In this document: positions 37,367-45,672 of the stretch, piece by piece
Layout: every line of letters starts with the position of its first letter
Position numbering within the stretch: position 1 is the first letter of the stretch
Source: Aquiflexum lacus
Lineage (GTDB): Bacteria; Bacteroidota; Bacteroidia; Cytophagales; Cyclobacteriaceae
Assembly (NCBI RefSeq): GCF_015476655.1
Contig: NZ_JABFHF010000017.1
Coordinates: 1-64,000 of the forward strand
Direction: 5' to 3'
DNA length: 64,000 nt
Notes under the pieces: model-generated
Told to the model about the DNA's origin: nothing
The model's input: only the letters and a program-made list of their open reading frames with translations
The model's database searches: none
Program-made: the position numbers and the translations under genes

Positions 37367-37820
37367 AAATTGAAATCCAAGCGCTGCCTACTTACCTCCC
37401 ACTTCCTACCTGTTTGTCCAAAGTCTTTGGTTTTGTGACCTTGAGTCCGGGAATTTGTAACTTCCGTAAACACTGAGGAATTAAAGTCCGGCGCGAATAT
37501 TTTTTTGGTTGAAACTTGGAACATTTAAATTATAAGCTTGAGTAAGGGATTGAAGGCAAAATCGTGATTTGGTAAGAATAATTCAACCCACTTCGGGGTT
37601 GGGAGTTTATTACGCTGAATATATATCCAAATCACCTCCGGGTTCCACCCGGGGCAAATAACCATATCGGTATTCAATCCCATTCGGGATTGGGATCATC
37701 GGGGCAACTGCCAACTGAACACTGCCAACTTCCTTGCACTTCCCCAAAACAAACCTTTAAACTTTTGCCCCAAATGTTTACCTTTGCTGCTTCTTCAAAA
37801 AAGGCTTCAAAAAACCGCAC
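37367..37820. repeat. Intergenic REP-like array of three hairpins before purL
   Basis: CAACCC/GGGTTG (37584-37601), CCGGGT/ACCCGG (37638-37652) and CAATCCC/GGGATTG (37675-37692) form three regularly spaced hairpins, each with TTCG-like or TTCC-like loop bases. Further on, CAACTGCCAACTGAACACTGCC units (about 37705) resemble 33495-33535. No gene is seen. Confidence 0.6.
37779..37786 (+). promoter_or_regulatory. Putative -7 element (TACCTTTG) of purL
   Basis: Exact TAnnTTTG match 35 nt before the purL ATG. TTTTG occurs 11 nt upstream, nearer than usual for a -33 box. Confidence 0.4.
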
Positions 37821-40800
37821 ATGATCCTCTTTTTCCAATCACCTCAAGCATTGATTTATGCCGTTCAGGCAAAACAACCACTACACCAACAAGATATTGA
37901 CAAACTCATTTGGCTCTTCGGAGAGGCAAAACAGCTTGGTGCTGAAAAAGTTGAGGGAACTTATGCCGGCCCAAGAAAGGAAATGATCACCCCTTGGGCC
38001 ACCAATGCGGTGGAGATTACGGTCAATATGGGGATTGTTGGGATCCAAAGGATTGAAGAATACTACCCCATTACAGAAAATGATAGCATTGATCCAATGC
38101 TACAGCATAAATACCTTGGTCTGGATCAGGACATTTTTGATATTCATCTTGAGCCGGAAAAAATCATTCCTGTCACCGACATCAAGGCATACAACAAAAA
38201 GGAAGGACTTGCGCTTACCCAAGAGGAAGTGGACTATCTGGAAGATGTCAGCAAACAATTGGGCAGGCCTTTGACCGATTCTGAAGTTTTTGGTTTCTCT
38301 CAGGTCAATTCAGAACATTGCCGTCACAAAATCTTCAATGGTACTTTTGTCATTGATGGGGAGGAAAAAGAAAAGACCCTTTTCCAACTGATCAAAGAAA
38401 CTTCCAAAAGACATCCCAATAAAATTGTTTCTGCCTACAAGGACAATGTAGCCTTTGTAGATGGACCCAAAGCGCAACAGTTTGCTCCTAAGACCCAGGA
38501 TAAACCTGATTTTTTTGTTCCGGAAACCATTGAAACAGTCATTTCCTTAAAAGCAGAAACGCACAATTTCCCCACCACGGTTGAGCCATTCAATGGTGCA
38601 GCAACAGGTGCAGGCGGAGAAATCAGGGACAGGTTGGCGGGAGGTACTGCTTCCATTCCTTTGGCTGGAACAGCCGTTTACATGACCTCATATTCTAGAT
38701 CCGAAGAGGGCAGGAGTTGGGAAAAAAATCTTGCAGCAAGAAAGTGGTTGTATCAGACCCCGATGGATATCCTGATCAAAGCTTCCAACGGAGCCTCTGA
38801 TTTTGGAAACAAATTCGGTCAGCCTTTGATCTGCGGTTCTGTATTGACTTTTGAGCATGAAGAGGATGGAAAAGCCCATGGTTTTGACAAAGTGATCATG
38901 TTGGCCGGCGGGGTTGGATTTACCCGAAAAGAATACGCCAAAAAGAACGAGCCTGTAAAAGGCGACAAAATCATCGTCATGGGTGGCGACAACTACCGAA
39001 TTGGCATGGGCGGTGGTGCGGTATCTTCGGTAAATACCGGAGAATTCAGCAATGCAATCGAACTGAATGCGATCCAAAGATCCAATCCTGAAATGCAAAA
39101 AAGGGTTTCCAATGTCATCCGTGCCATGGCCGAAACCCATGATAACCCTATCATTTCCATTCATGACCATGGTGCTGGTGGACATTTGAACTGTCTATCG
39201 GAATTAGTTGAAAGTACAGGTGGTACCATCCATATCGACAAATTACCTGTAGGTGACCCGACACTTTCCGCCAAGGAAATTGTGGGCAATGAATCTCAGG
39301 AAAGAATGGGTTTGGTAGTCCATGAAAAAGATGTAGCAATTCTTCAAAGGATTTCCGAAAGGGAAAGAGCACCATTCTATGTGGTCGGTGAGACCACGGG
39401 CGACATGCATTTCAAATTTGAAAACAGCAAAACCGGCGAAAAACCCATTGATTGGAATCTGGCCTATATGTTTGGATCTTCTCCAAAAACGATCTTGGAA
39501 GATACGCCGATCAAACCCAATTTCGCAGAACCTGAGTACACCCCTGATCAATTAAAATCCTACATCGAGCAGGTGCTTCAATTGGAAGCTGTGGCCTGCA
39601 AGGATTGGTTGACTAACAAAGTGGACAGGTCAGTGACGGGCAGGGTTGCCAAGCAACAGACTACTGGAGAAATACAGTTGCCATTGAACAATGTGGCCGT
39701 GATGGCATTGGATTTTACCGGACAAAAGGGAATCGCTACCTCAATAGGACATGCCCCTGTAGCCGCCTTGGCAAATCCTGAGGCAGGTTCTAGACTGGCT
39801 ATTGCAGAAGCCTTGACCAATTTGGTTTGGGCACCGATTACAGATGGACTTTCCGGAGTTTCCTTGAGTGCCAATTGGATGTGGCCCGCAAAGAACCCCG
39901 GAGAAAATGACCGCCTCTACCGTGCCGTAGAAGCCATTTCTGAATTTTCCATTGAATTAGGGATCAATGTGCCTACAGGTAAGGATTCATTATCCATGAC
40001 CCAAAAATATCCAGGAGGCAAAACAGTGTATTCACCTGGAACAGTGATTATTTCTACTGTTGGAGAATGTTCGGATCCTAAACTGACCATATCTCCTGAC
40101 TTGAAGCCTGTTGAAGGCAGTAAGGTTTATTATATTGATTTTTCCAAAGATTCGGCCAAATTGGGTGGATCGAGTTTTGCCCAGGTATTGAACACAGTGG
40201 GCAATGAAACCCCTGATGTCAAGGACAGTCAGTATTTTTCAAAGGCTTTTATGGTTGTCCAAAAGCTGATAGAAAAAAAGGAAATCCTTGCAGGTCATGA
40301 CATTTCATCAGGTGGTTTGATCACTGCTTTGCTGGAAATGTGTTTCCCTTCCAAAAATATTGGTTTGAAGGTGAAAACAGTAAGATTGAATGAAAAGGAT
40401 CCCATAAAAGCACTTTTCTCCGAAAATCCGGGAGTATTGATTCAAGTCAAGAACGCGGAAAGGACAAGGGCAATATTGGAAAATTATGGACTTTCCTACC
40501 ATTCATTGGCAGAATTGACCTTAGATGGCAAAGTTTATCTGGAACGAACAGGTCTGACTTTGGATGTTTCCGAAATGAGGGACACTTGGTTCAAGTCTTC
40601 ATATTTATTGGATAAAAAACAGAGTGGTGATAGCTTGGCCTTGGAAAGATTTACCAATTACAAAAACCAATCATTGTCCTATAATTTCTCCAATAATTGG
40701 GAAGGTACTTTTGATGCTTTTGGGTTGAATCCTTTTAGAAAAGAACCATCAGGAAAAGTTGCTGCCATCATCCGTGAAAAAGGGGTGAACGGTGACCGTG

Positions 40801-41501
40801 AGATGGCTTATTCCTTGTGGTTGGCAGGATTTGATGTCAAGGATGTACACATGACTGACTTGATTACAGGAAGGGAAAACCTTGAGGAAGTTCAGATGAT
40901 TGTGTTTGTGGGCGGATTTTCCAATTCTGATGTATTGGGATCTGCTAAAGGTTGGGCTGGTGCATTTCTTTATAACGAAAAAGCCAAACAGGCATTGGAT
41001 AACTTCTACGCAAGAAAAGATACCCTCAGTTTAGGTGTTTGCAATGGTTGTCAGTTGATGGTGGAGTTGGGTTTGGTAACGCCAACCCATGATGTCAAAC
41101 CAAAGATGTTGCACAATGCAAGCCATAAGTTTGAATCAATCTTCGTTAATGTCAATATCCCGGAAAACAATACCGTGATGTTCAAAAGTCTTGCAGGACA
41201 GCGATTAGGGGTTTGGGTAGCACACGGAGAAGGTAAATTCCAATTGCCCAAACCAAAGGATGCCTACCATATCGGGATGACGTACAGCTATGAAGGCTAT
41301 CCAGGAAACCCAAATGGGTCTGATCATGCTGTTGCAGGTATTGCTTCGGAGGATGGCAGACACTTGGCCATCATGCCCCATATAGAGCGTTCCCTCAAGC
41401 CATGGAACTGGCCCTACTATCCATCAGAGAGGCAAGAAGACGAAATCAGTCCTTGGGTGGAGGCGTTCGTGAATGCATATAAGTGGATGGGTAAGAAGTG
41501 A
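37821..41501 (+). CDS. purL: Phosphoribosylformylglycinamidine synthase, long single-chain type
   Basis: The 1226-aa length fits the long PurL that fuses the FGAM synthetase and glutaminase parts. Synthetase motifs include NSEHCRHKIF, ETHNFPTTVEPFNGAATG, GGEIRDRLAGG and the central duplicated domain ending at about 1000. The C-terminal class I glutamine amidotransferase has the catalytic Cys in LGVCNGCQLM (about 1074) and His-Glu in IMPHIERS (about 1188-1190). It catalyses the fourth step of purine synthesis with glutamine as ammonia donor. The small-type PurS and PurQ are therefore not needed. Downstream, repeats of the GxxExxY cassette begin within 3 nt of its stop. Confidence 0.97.
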   Translation: MILFFQSPQALIYAVQAKQPLHQQDIDKLIWLFGEAKQLGAEKVEGTYAGPRKEMITPWATNAVEITVNMGIVGIQRIEEYYPITENDSIDPMLQHKYLGLDQDIFDIHLEPEKIIPVTDIKAYNKKEGLALTQEEVDYLEDVSKQLGRPLTDSEVFGFSQVNSEHCRHKIFNGTFVIDGEEKEKTLFQLIKETSKRHPNKIVSAYKDNVAFVDGPKAQQFAPKTQDKPDFFVPETIETVISLKAETHNFPTTVEPFNGAATGAGGEIRDRLAGGTASIPLAGTAVYMTSYSRSEEGRSWEKNLAARKWLYQTPMDILIKASNGASDFGNKFGQPLICGSVLTFEHEEDGKAHGFDKVIMLAGGVGFTRKEYAKKNEPVKGDKIIVMGGDNYRIGMGGGAVSSVNTGEFSNAIELNAIQRSNPEMQKRVSNVIRAMAETHDNPIISIHDHGAGGHLNCLSELVESTGGTIHIDKLPVGDPTLSAKEIVGNESQERMGLVVHEKDVAILQRISERERAPFYVVGETTGDMHFKFENSKTGEKPIDWNLAYMFGSSPKTILEDTPIKPNFAEPEYTPDQLKSYIEQVLQLEAVACKDWLTNKVDRSVTGRVAKQQTTGEIQLPLNNVAVMALDFTGQKGIATSIGHAPVAALANPEAGSRLAIAEALTNLVWAPITDGLSGVSLSANWMWPAKNPGENDRLYRAVEAISEFSIELGINVPTGKDSLSMTQKYPGGKTVYSPGTVIISTVGECSDPKLTISPDLKPVEGSKVYYIDFSKDSAKLGGSSFAQVLNTVGNETPDVKDSQYFSKAFMVVQKLIEKKEILAGHDISSGGLITALLEMCFPSKNIGLKVKTVRLNEKDPIKALFSENPGVLIQVKNAERTRAILENYGLSYHSLAELTLDGKVYLERTGLTLDVSEMRDTWFKSSYLLDKKQSGDSLALERFTNYKNQSLSYNFSNNWEGTFDAFGLNPFRKEPSGKVAAIIREKGVNGDREMAYSLWLAGFDVKDVHMTDLITGRENLEEVQMIVFVGGFSNSDVLGSAKGWAGAFLYNEKAKQALDNFYARKDTLSLGVCNGCQLMVELGLVTPTHDVKPKMLHNASHKFESIFVNVNIPENNTVMFKSLAGQRLGVWVAHGEGKFQLPKPKDAYHIGMTYSYEGYPGNPNGSDHAVAGIASEDGRHLAIMPHIERSLKPWNWPYYPSERQEDEISPWVEAFVNAYKWMGKK

Positions 41502-41503
41502 TT

Positions 41504-41598
41504 TCCCGCAAAGACGCTGAGGCGCAAAGATGGAAAAATCCCACAGACACTAAGGCACAAAGAAAAAAAGATCCCGCAAAGGTGCAAAGTCGCAAAGA
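41504..41598 (+). repeat. Three tandem copies of a 25-27-nt repeat (left end of GxxExxY cassette)
   Basis: Copies at 41504-41530, 41539-41563 and 41572-41598 begin TCCCGCAAAG or TCCCACAGA and end GCACAAAGA, GCGCAAAGA or TCGCAAAGA. The first starts 3 nt after the purL stop. It is nearly identical to the inverted copy at 42187-42213. Confidence 0.85.
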
Positions 41599-41607
41599 AA
41601 AAAAATG

Positions 41608-41647
41608 ATAAGACATGCCAGATTGTTTGGTATGTCTTATTTTTTTG
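41608..41647. terminator. Strong hairpin with T-run downstream of purL
   Basis: ATAAGACATGCC (41608-41619) pairs with GGTATGTCTTAT (41629-41640) and is followed by a run of T, so it fits a rho-independent terminator for purL. It lies inside the repeat-bounded cassette, between the tandem repeats and the GxxExxY gene. Confidence 0.8.
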
Positions 41648-41687
41648 GTATTTTCATTGAGGTTTTTTAATATAAACTTTTTAGAAA

Positions 41688-42071
41688 ATGACAGAGAATG
41701 AACTTGCTCGAGAGGCTGTAGATATAGCTTACCAAATCCACAAATACTTGGGACCAGGATTATTGGAAAGTGTCTACGAGGAGGCTTTTGCATATGAACT
41801 GACGGAAAGGGGCATCCCTTTCACAAGGCAGGAAAAAGTGAAGATACATTACAAAAATGTTGTATTGGATAAAGGATTTAGAGCTGACATTATTATGGAG
41901 GATAAATTACTAATTGAGCTCAAATCATGTGAAAAAGTCGATAATGTCTATCACAAAATCACATTGACTTATATGAGGCTAAAAGGAATTAAATTAGGTT
42001 TGTTGATCAATTTCAATGTGAATCTAATTAAAGAAGGTATTTCCAGAAAAGTTAACGGTCTTGAGGATTAA
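41688..42071 (+). CDS. GxxExxY protein, PD-(D/E)XK nuclease-like
   Basis: The 127-aa protein carries the name-giving motif G24-LL-E27-SV-Y30 in LGPGLLESVYEEAFAYEL. A PD-(D/E)XK-like site follows: D67 in FRADIIM and E77-L-K79 in LLIELKS. The length and the final IKLGLLINFNV are normal for the family. No function has been proven for it that I know of; nuclease-like folds suggest DNA binding or cleavage. It is bracketed by inverted copies of a 27-nt repeat (41504 and 42187), which suggests a small mobile or repeat-linked unit. Confidence 0.9.
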   Translation: MTENELAREAVDIAYQIHKYLGPGLLESVYEEAFAYELTERGIPFTRQEKVKIHYKNVVLDKGFRADIIMEDKLLIELKSCEKVDNVYHKITLTYMRLKGIKLGLLINFNVNLIKEGISRKVNGLED

Positions 42072-42186
42072 TAGCGAAATTATTTTAAAGTTTTCTCGGG
42101 AAAAAGATCTTGTCAATTTAACGCAAGGGGATTTAGGATTTGGTTTTAGTGGAAGGAAAACGGATTTGTAAAATGAAATTTATTTT

Positions 42187-42213
42187 TCTTTGCGCCTTAG
42201 CGTCTTCGCGGGA
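42187..42213 (-). repeat. Inverted right copy of the 27-nt repeat of the GxxExxY cassette
   Basis: Its reverse complement begins TCCCGCGAAGACGCTAAGG and matches 41504-41530 at 25 of 27 positions. Opposite orientation to the left copies makes the cassette ends inverted. Confidence 0.85.
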
Positions 42214-42275
42214 ACCCCTCAAAAATTTTGCATCTTTTTTAAAGGATTTGCGCCCTTTCTTCCTATTTTTAAGCC

Positions 42276-43259
42276 ATGCAAATGACTACCGCTTTTGATA
42301 TCCCGGAGGGATCACCCAAGATCAATCACCAATCAGTTTTATTCTCTATAGGCTCCTGTTTTTCGACTGTTATAGGAGATAAGCTTTCTGAAAGGAAATT
42401 TAATATCATCAATAATTCTTTTGGAACACTCTTCAATCCTGTTTCTATTTGTCAGGTGTTGGAAGATTCGGTGTTGGAAATGCCCATGAATTCAGAGATG
42501 GTATTGGTAAGGGATGGGTTGTATTTGCACTTTGGGATGCATTCCGATGTGGTAGGATTTAGTCAGGATTCCCTGGAAAGGTTGATCAATAAAAAGCAAG
42601 CTCAAGCAAAAACACAGCTTGAAAAGGCAACACATATCTTCATTACATTTGGTACAGCTTGGGTTTATGAGCATGAAAAATCAGGACTGATAGTGGCCAA
42701 TTGCCATAAAAAACCTGCTGATCAATTTGAAAAACGTTTGCTACACCCTGAGGAAATCCAAAAGGATTTTGCAGGATTTTTCAATATTCTCCGACAGGTT
42801 AATCCTGATGTGAAAGTCATTTTAACAGTAAGCCCTGTTAGACATACCAAGGATGGTATTCCTGAAAACCAACTGAGTAAAAGTATCTTACGGTTGGCTG
42901 CTCATGATTTAACGGAGACCTACGATTTTGTGCATTATTTTCCAAGTTATGAGATGATGATGGATGAGTTGCGGGATTATCGTTTTTATAAAGAAGACAT
43001 GATTCATCCGACTGCACAAGCCGAGGATTATATTTGGGAAAGATTTTTAAAGACTTGGGTAGACCCCAAAGCCCGTCCTTTGATCCAGGAATTCGAAGGA
43101 ATCAAACGGGATTTGGCACACAGGCCCTTCAATCCCGATAGCCCTGCCCACTTAAAATTCCTCGAAAACCTCCAAAAGAAATTGGAAAAGTATAGCAGGG
43201 ACTATGACTTTTCGAAGGAAATGGATCAGTTGAGGAAGCAGGTGCAGCAGAGGAAGTAA
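42276..43259 (+). CDS. GSCFA domain-containing protein
   Basis: The 327-aa product has the GSCFA signature in LFSIGSCFSTVIGDKL near the N-terminus, ITFGTAWVYE, and ILTVSPVRHTKDG, all in the order usual for this SGNH/GDSL-like esterase fold. Members are common in Bacteroidota and act perhaps on acyl groups of cell-surface sugars, but no substrate is known to me. There is no signal peptide, so it is probably cytoplasmic. The C-terminal 40 residues are charged and helical. Either the first ATG or the third codon could be the start. Confidence 0.88.
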   Translation: MQMTTAFDIPEGSPKINHQSVLFSIGSCFSTVIGDKLSERKFNIINNSFGTLFNPVSICQVLEDSVLEMPMNSEMVLVRDGLYLHFGMHSDVVGFSQDSLERLINKKQAQAKTQLEKATHIFITFGTAWVYEHEKSGLIVANCHKKPADQFEKRLLHPEEIQKDFAGFFNILRQVNPDVKVILTVSPVRHTKDGIPENQLSKSILRLAAHDLTETYDFVHYFPSYEMMMDELRDYRFYKEDMIHPTAQAEDYIWERFLKTWVDPKARPLIQEFEGIKRDLAHRPFNPDSPAHLKFLENLQKKLEKYSRDYDFSKEMDQLRKQVQQRK

Positions 43260-43639
43260 GGGGAGAAGCAAGAGGCGAGTTGCGAGAGGCAAGAAACAAG
43301 AGGCAAGAAACAAGAAACAAGAAACAAGAGCCAAGAATCATAGCCTGTCCCGATGAATATTGTGGAGCCAAGATTCAAGAGGCTAACACCATTGAACTAA
43401 AAATAGTATTCAAGAGAATAGGATACCGTGTCCTTGTCACCTCAACGACAGGTCTTGGCCGTGGCGGAAGAGGGCTAATTACCTAAAAGGTAGAACAGAT
43501 TTCTCTCTAAGTTCGAAACAAGGAAAAGTTAAATTCCAATAGCGATCCATCAAAACGAGGACAACATTCCAATTTAATCCCAATAGCTACTGGACATTAA
43601 TTCTACAATCTAAAATCTTAGATCTAAAATCTTAATAAC
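43260..43639. repeat. Intergenic AGAAACA/GAGCCAAG tandem-like repeats
   Basis: 43268-43340 is an array of AAGAAACAAGAGGC-type units. CATAGCCTGTCCCGATG (43339 on) is related to the repeat at 99. Short AATCTAAAATCTTAG units (43607-43636) run right up to the next start codon. No gene is supported. Confidence 0.65.
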
Positions 43640-45664
43640 ATGAACCAACTCATCCATTCCCAATCCCCCTATCTCCTCCAACACGCCCAAAATCCTGTGG
43701 AATGGTATCCTTGGGGTACAGAGGCGTTGGAGAAATCGAAGCGGGAGAATAAGCCGATGATTGTCAGTATCGGATATTCCGCTTGTCATTGGTGTCATGT
43801 GATGGAGAAGGAGAGTTTTGAGGATGAGGCTACAGCGGAAATCATGAATGCCCATTTTGTTTGCATCAAGATTGACCGGGAGGAAAGACCTGATTTGGAC
43901 AATATCTATATGGATGCCATTCAGACCATGGGCTTGAATGGGGGTTGGCCGCTGAATGTGTTTCTGATGCCGGACCAAAAACCTTTTTACGGTGGCACCT
44001 ATTTCCCCAACAAGCAATGGAAGGAACTGTTGCAGAATATAGCCAATGCCTATGAAAACCATTATGACCAATTGGCAGAAAGTGCGGAAGATTTTGGAAG
44101 GAGCCTTGGCCGATCGGAATTGGAAAAATATGGAATCAGTCTGGAAAAAGCAGATTTATCTAAGGAGGAACTCGAAAATGCAGTCCAAAAACTCCAAGTC
44201 CAATTTGATAGGGAATGGGGCGGTTTGAACCGAAAACCCAAATTTCCGATGCCGGCCATTTGGTCATTTTTAATGGATTATGCTTTATTGAAAAAGGATC
44301 AGTCATTATTGGATCATGTCTTTTTCACTTTGAAGAAAATCGGCATGGGCGGGATATATGACCATCTCCGGGGAGGTTTTGCCAGGTATTCCGTTGATGG
44401 GGAGTGGTTTGCTCCACACTTTGAAAAAATGCTCTATGACAATGGGCAATTGACGGAACTCTTTGCCAAAGCTTATCAGGTCAGTGGGGAAGATTTTTTC
44501 AGGGAGAAAGTCATGGAAACTATCCATTGGCTGGAATCGGAAATGTTGCAGGAAGAAGGTGGATTTTATGCTGCCCAAGACGCGGATTCCGAAGGGGTAG
44601 AAGGGAAATTCTATACTTGGACCTACGATGAATTGGAAGCCACAGCCGGAGAGAATCTGGTTTGGTTAAAAAAGTTATTTAACCTCAAATATCAGGGAAA
44701 TTGGGAAGAGGGAGTGAATATCCTTTTTCAAACCAAAGATTACCAAGATTTGGCATCAGAGGAAGGATTATCTGATTCTGCTTATCTCAACAGATTGAAT
44801 CAACTTAAAGCCAAGCTTTTGGAAGTCAGGAATAAAAGAATCTATCCCGGTCTCGATGACAAAGTATTGAGTGGCTGGAATGGACTGATGATTTCCGGAC
44901 TGGTGCAGGCATATCTGGCAACAGGAGAGAAAAAGGCAAAACAATTGGCCTTGAACAATGGTCAATTCCTCTTGGCAAACATGTTCAAAGATGTTGTTCT
45001 TTATCGTTCCTACAAAAACGGGAAAGCTTATACTCCAGCATTTTTGGAGGATTACGCTGCGGTGATTCGCGCATTTATTGCTCTATACCAATTGGATTTT
45101 GAAACCAAATGGATACTCAAGGCTAAAGAACTTACAGACATTGTTTTGGAACAATTTTACGATGAGACCGATGGATTTTTCTTTTTCAATAATCCCAAAG
45201 CAGAAAAACTGATAGCCAATAAAAAGGAACTGTTTGACAATGTAATCCCGGCTTCCAATTCCATCATGGCCCGAAACCTGCACGATTTGGGCTTATATTT
45301 TTACAACGATCAATATCTCGAAATTTCAGAGAAAATGTTGGGGGCCATGAAAAAGCTCATCATTACAGAACCGGGTTTTTTGTGCAATTGGGCATCTTTA
45401 TACCTCAATTCTTTGGTTCCAAAAGCCGAGGTGGCAATTGTGGGAAAGGATGCCAAACAAAAAGCAAAAGCGCTTCAGGGACAGTACTTGCCCAACTATG
45501 TTTTATCAGTGACAGCAGATGTCGGAGAAAATATTCCCCTTTTGGAATATAAAGCAGCAGATTCTGATGGAAATGCCTTAATTTACGTTTGCTTCAATAA
45601 GGCCTGCCAAAAGCCGGTCACCACTGTTGATGAAGCATTGGCACAATTTCCAACTTTAGCCTGA
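43640..45664 (+). CDS. Thioredoxin-domain protein of YyaL/DUF255 (SPATA20-like) family
   Basis: The 674-aa product starts [20 protein letters not shown], typical of the family, then has a thioredoxin-like CxxC in [23 protein letters not shown] and TYFPNKQW. A long (alpha/alpha) barrel-like part follows, resembling N-acylglucosamine epimerases ([51 protein letters not shown]). The function is not established; a thiol-redox role or a carbohydrate-active role have both been proposed. The stop is 8 nt before the TTG of priA, so the two may be cotranscribed. Confidence 0.93.
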   Translation: MNQLIHSQSPYLLQHAQNPVEWYPWGTEALEKSKRENKPMIVSIGYSACHWCHVMEKESFEDEATAEIMNAHFVCIKIDREERPDLDNIYMDAIQTMGLNGGWPLNVFLMPDQKPFYGGTYFPNKQWKELLQNIANAYENHYDQLAESAEDFGRSLGRSELEKYGISLEKADLSKEELENAVQKLQVQFDREWGGLNRKPKFPMPAIWSFLMDYALLKKDQSLLDHVFFTLKKIGMGGIYDHLRGGFARYSVDGEWFAPHFEKMLYDNGQLTELFAKAYQVSGEDFFREKVMETIHWLESEMLQEEGGFYAAQDADSEGVEGKFYTWTYDELEATAGENLVWLKKLFNLKYQGNWEEGVNILFQTKDYQDLASEEGLSDSAYLNRLNQLKAKLLEVRNKRIYPGLDDKVLSGWNGLMISGLVQAYLATGEKKAKQLALNNGQFLLANMFKDVVLYRSYKNGKAYTPAFLEDYAAVIRAFIALYQLDFETKWILKAKELTDIVLEQFYDETDGFFFFNNPKAEKLIANKKELFDNVIPASNSIMARNLHDLGLYFYNDQYLEISEKMLGAMKKLIITEPGFLCNWASLYLNSLVPKAEVAIVGKDAKQKAKALQGQYLPNYVLSVTADVGENIPLLEYKAADSDGNALIYVCFNKACQKPVTTVDEALAQFPTLA

Positions 45665-45672
45665 TATTCCTT

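Noticed and set aside
38435-39551. Several long frames opposite purL
   Set aside because: They are antisense to a clearly coding gene with full family motifs and have no family resemblance of their own.
41504-41598. Tandem repeats as a CRISPR array
   Set aside because: Spacers are only about 8 nt, no cas genes are present and copies occur singly elsewhere.
41446-41793. 115-codon minus-strand frame over the cassette repeats
   Set aside because: It translates the CGCAAAG repeats and the terminator and overlaps two real genes.
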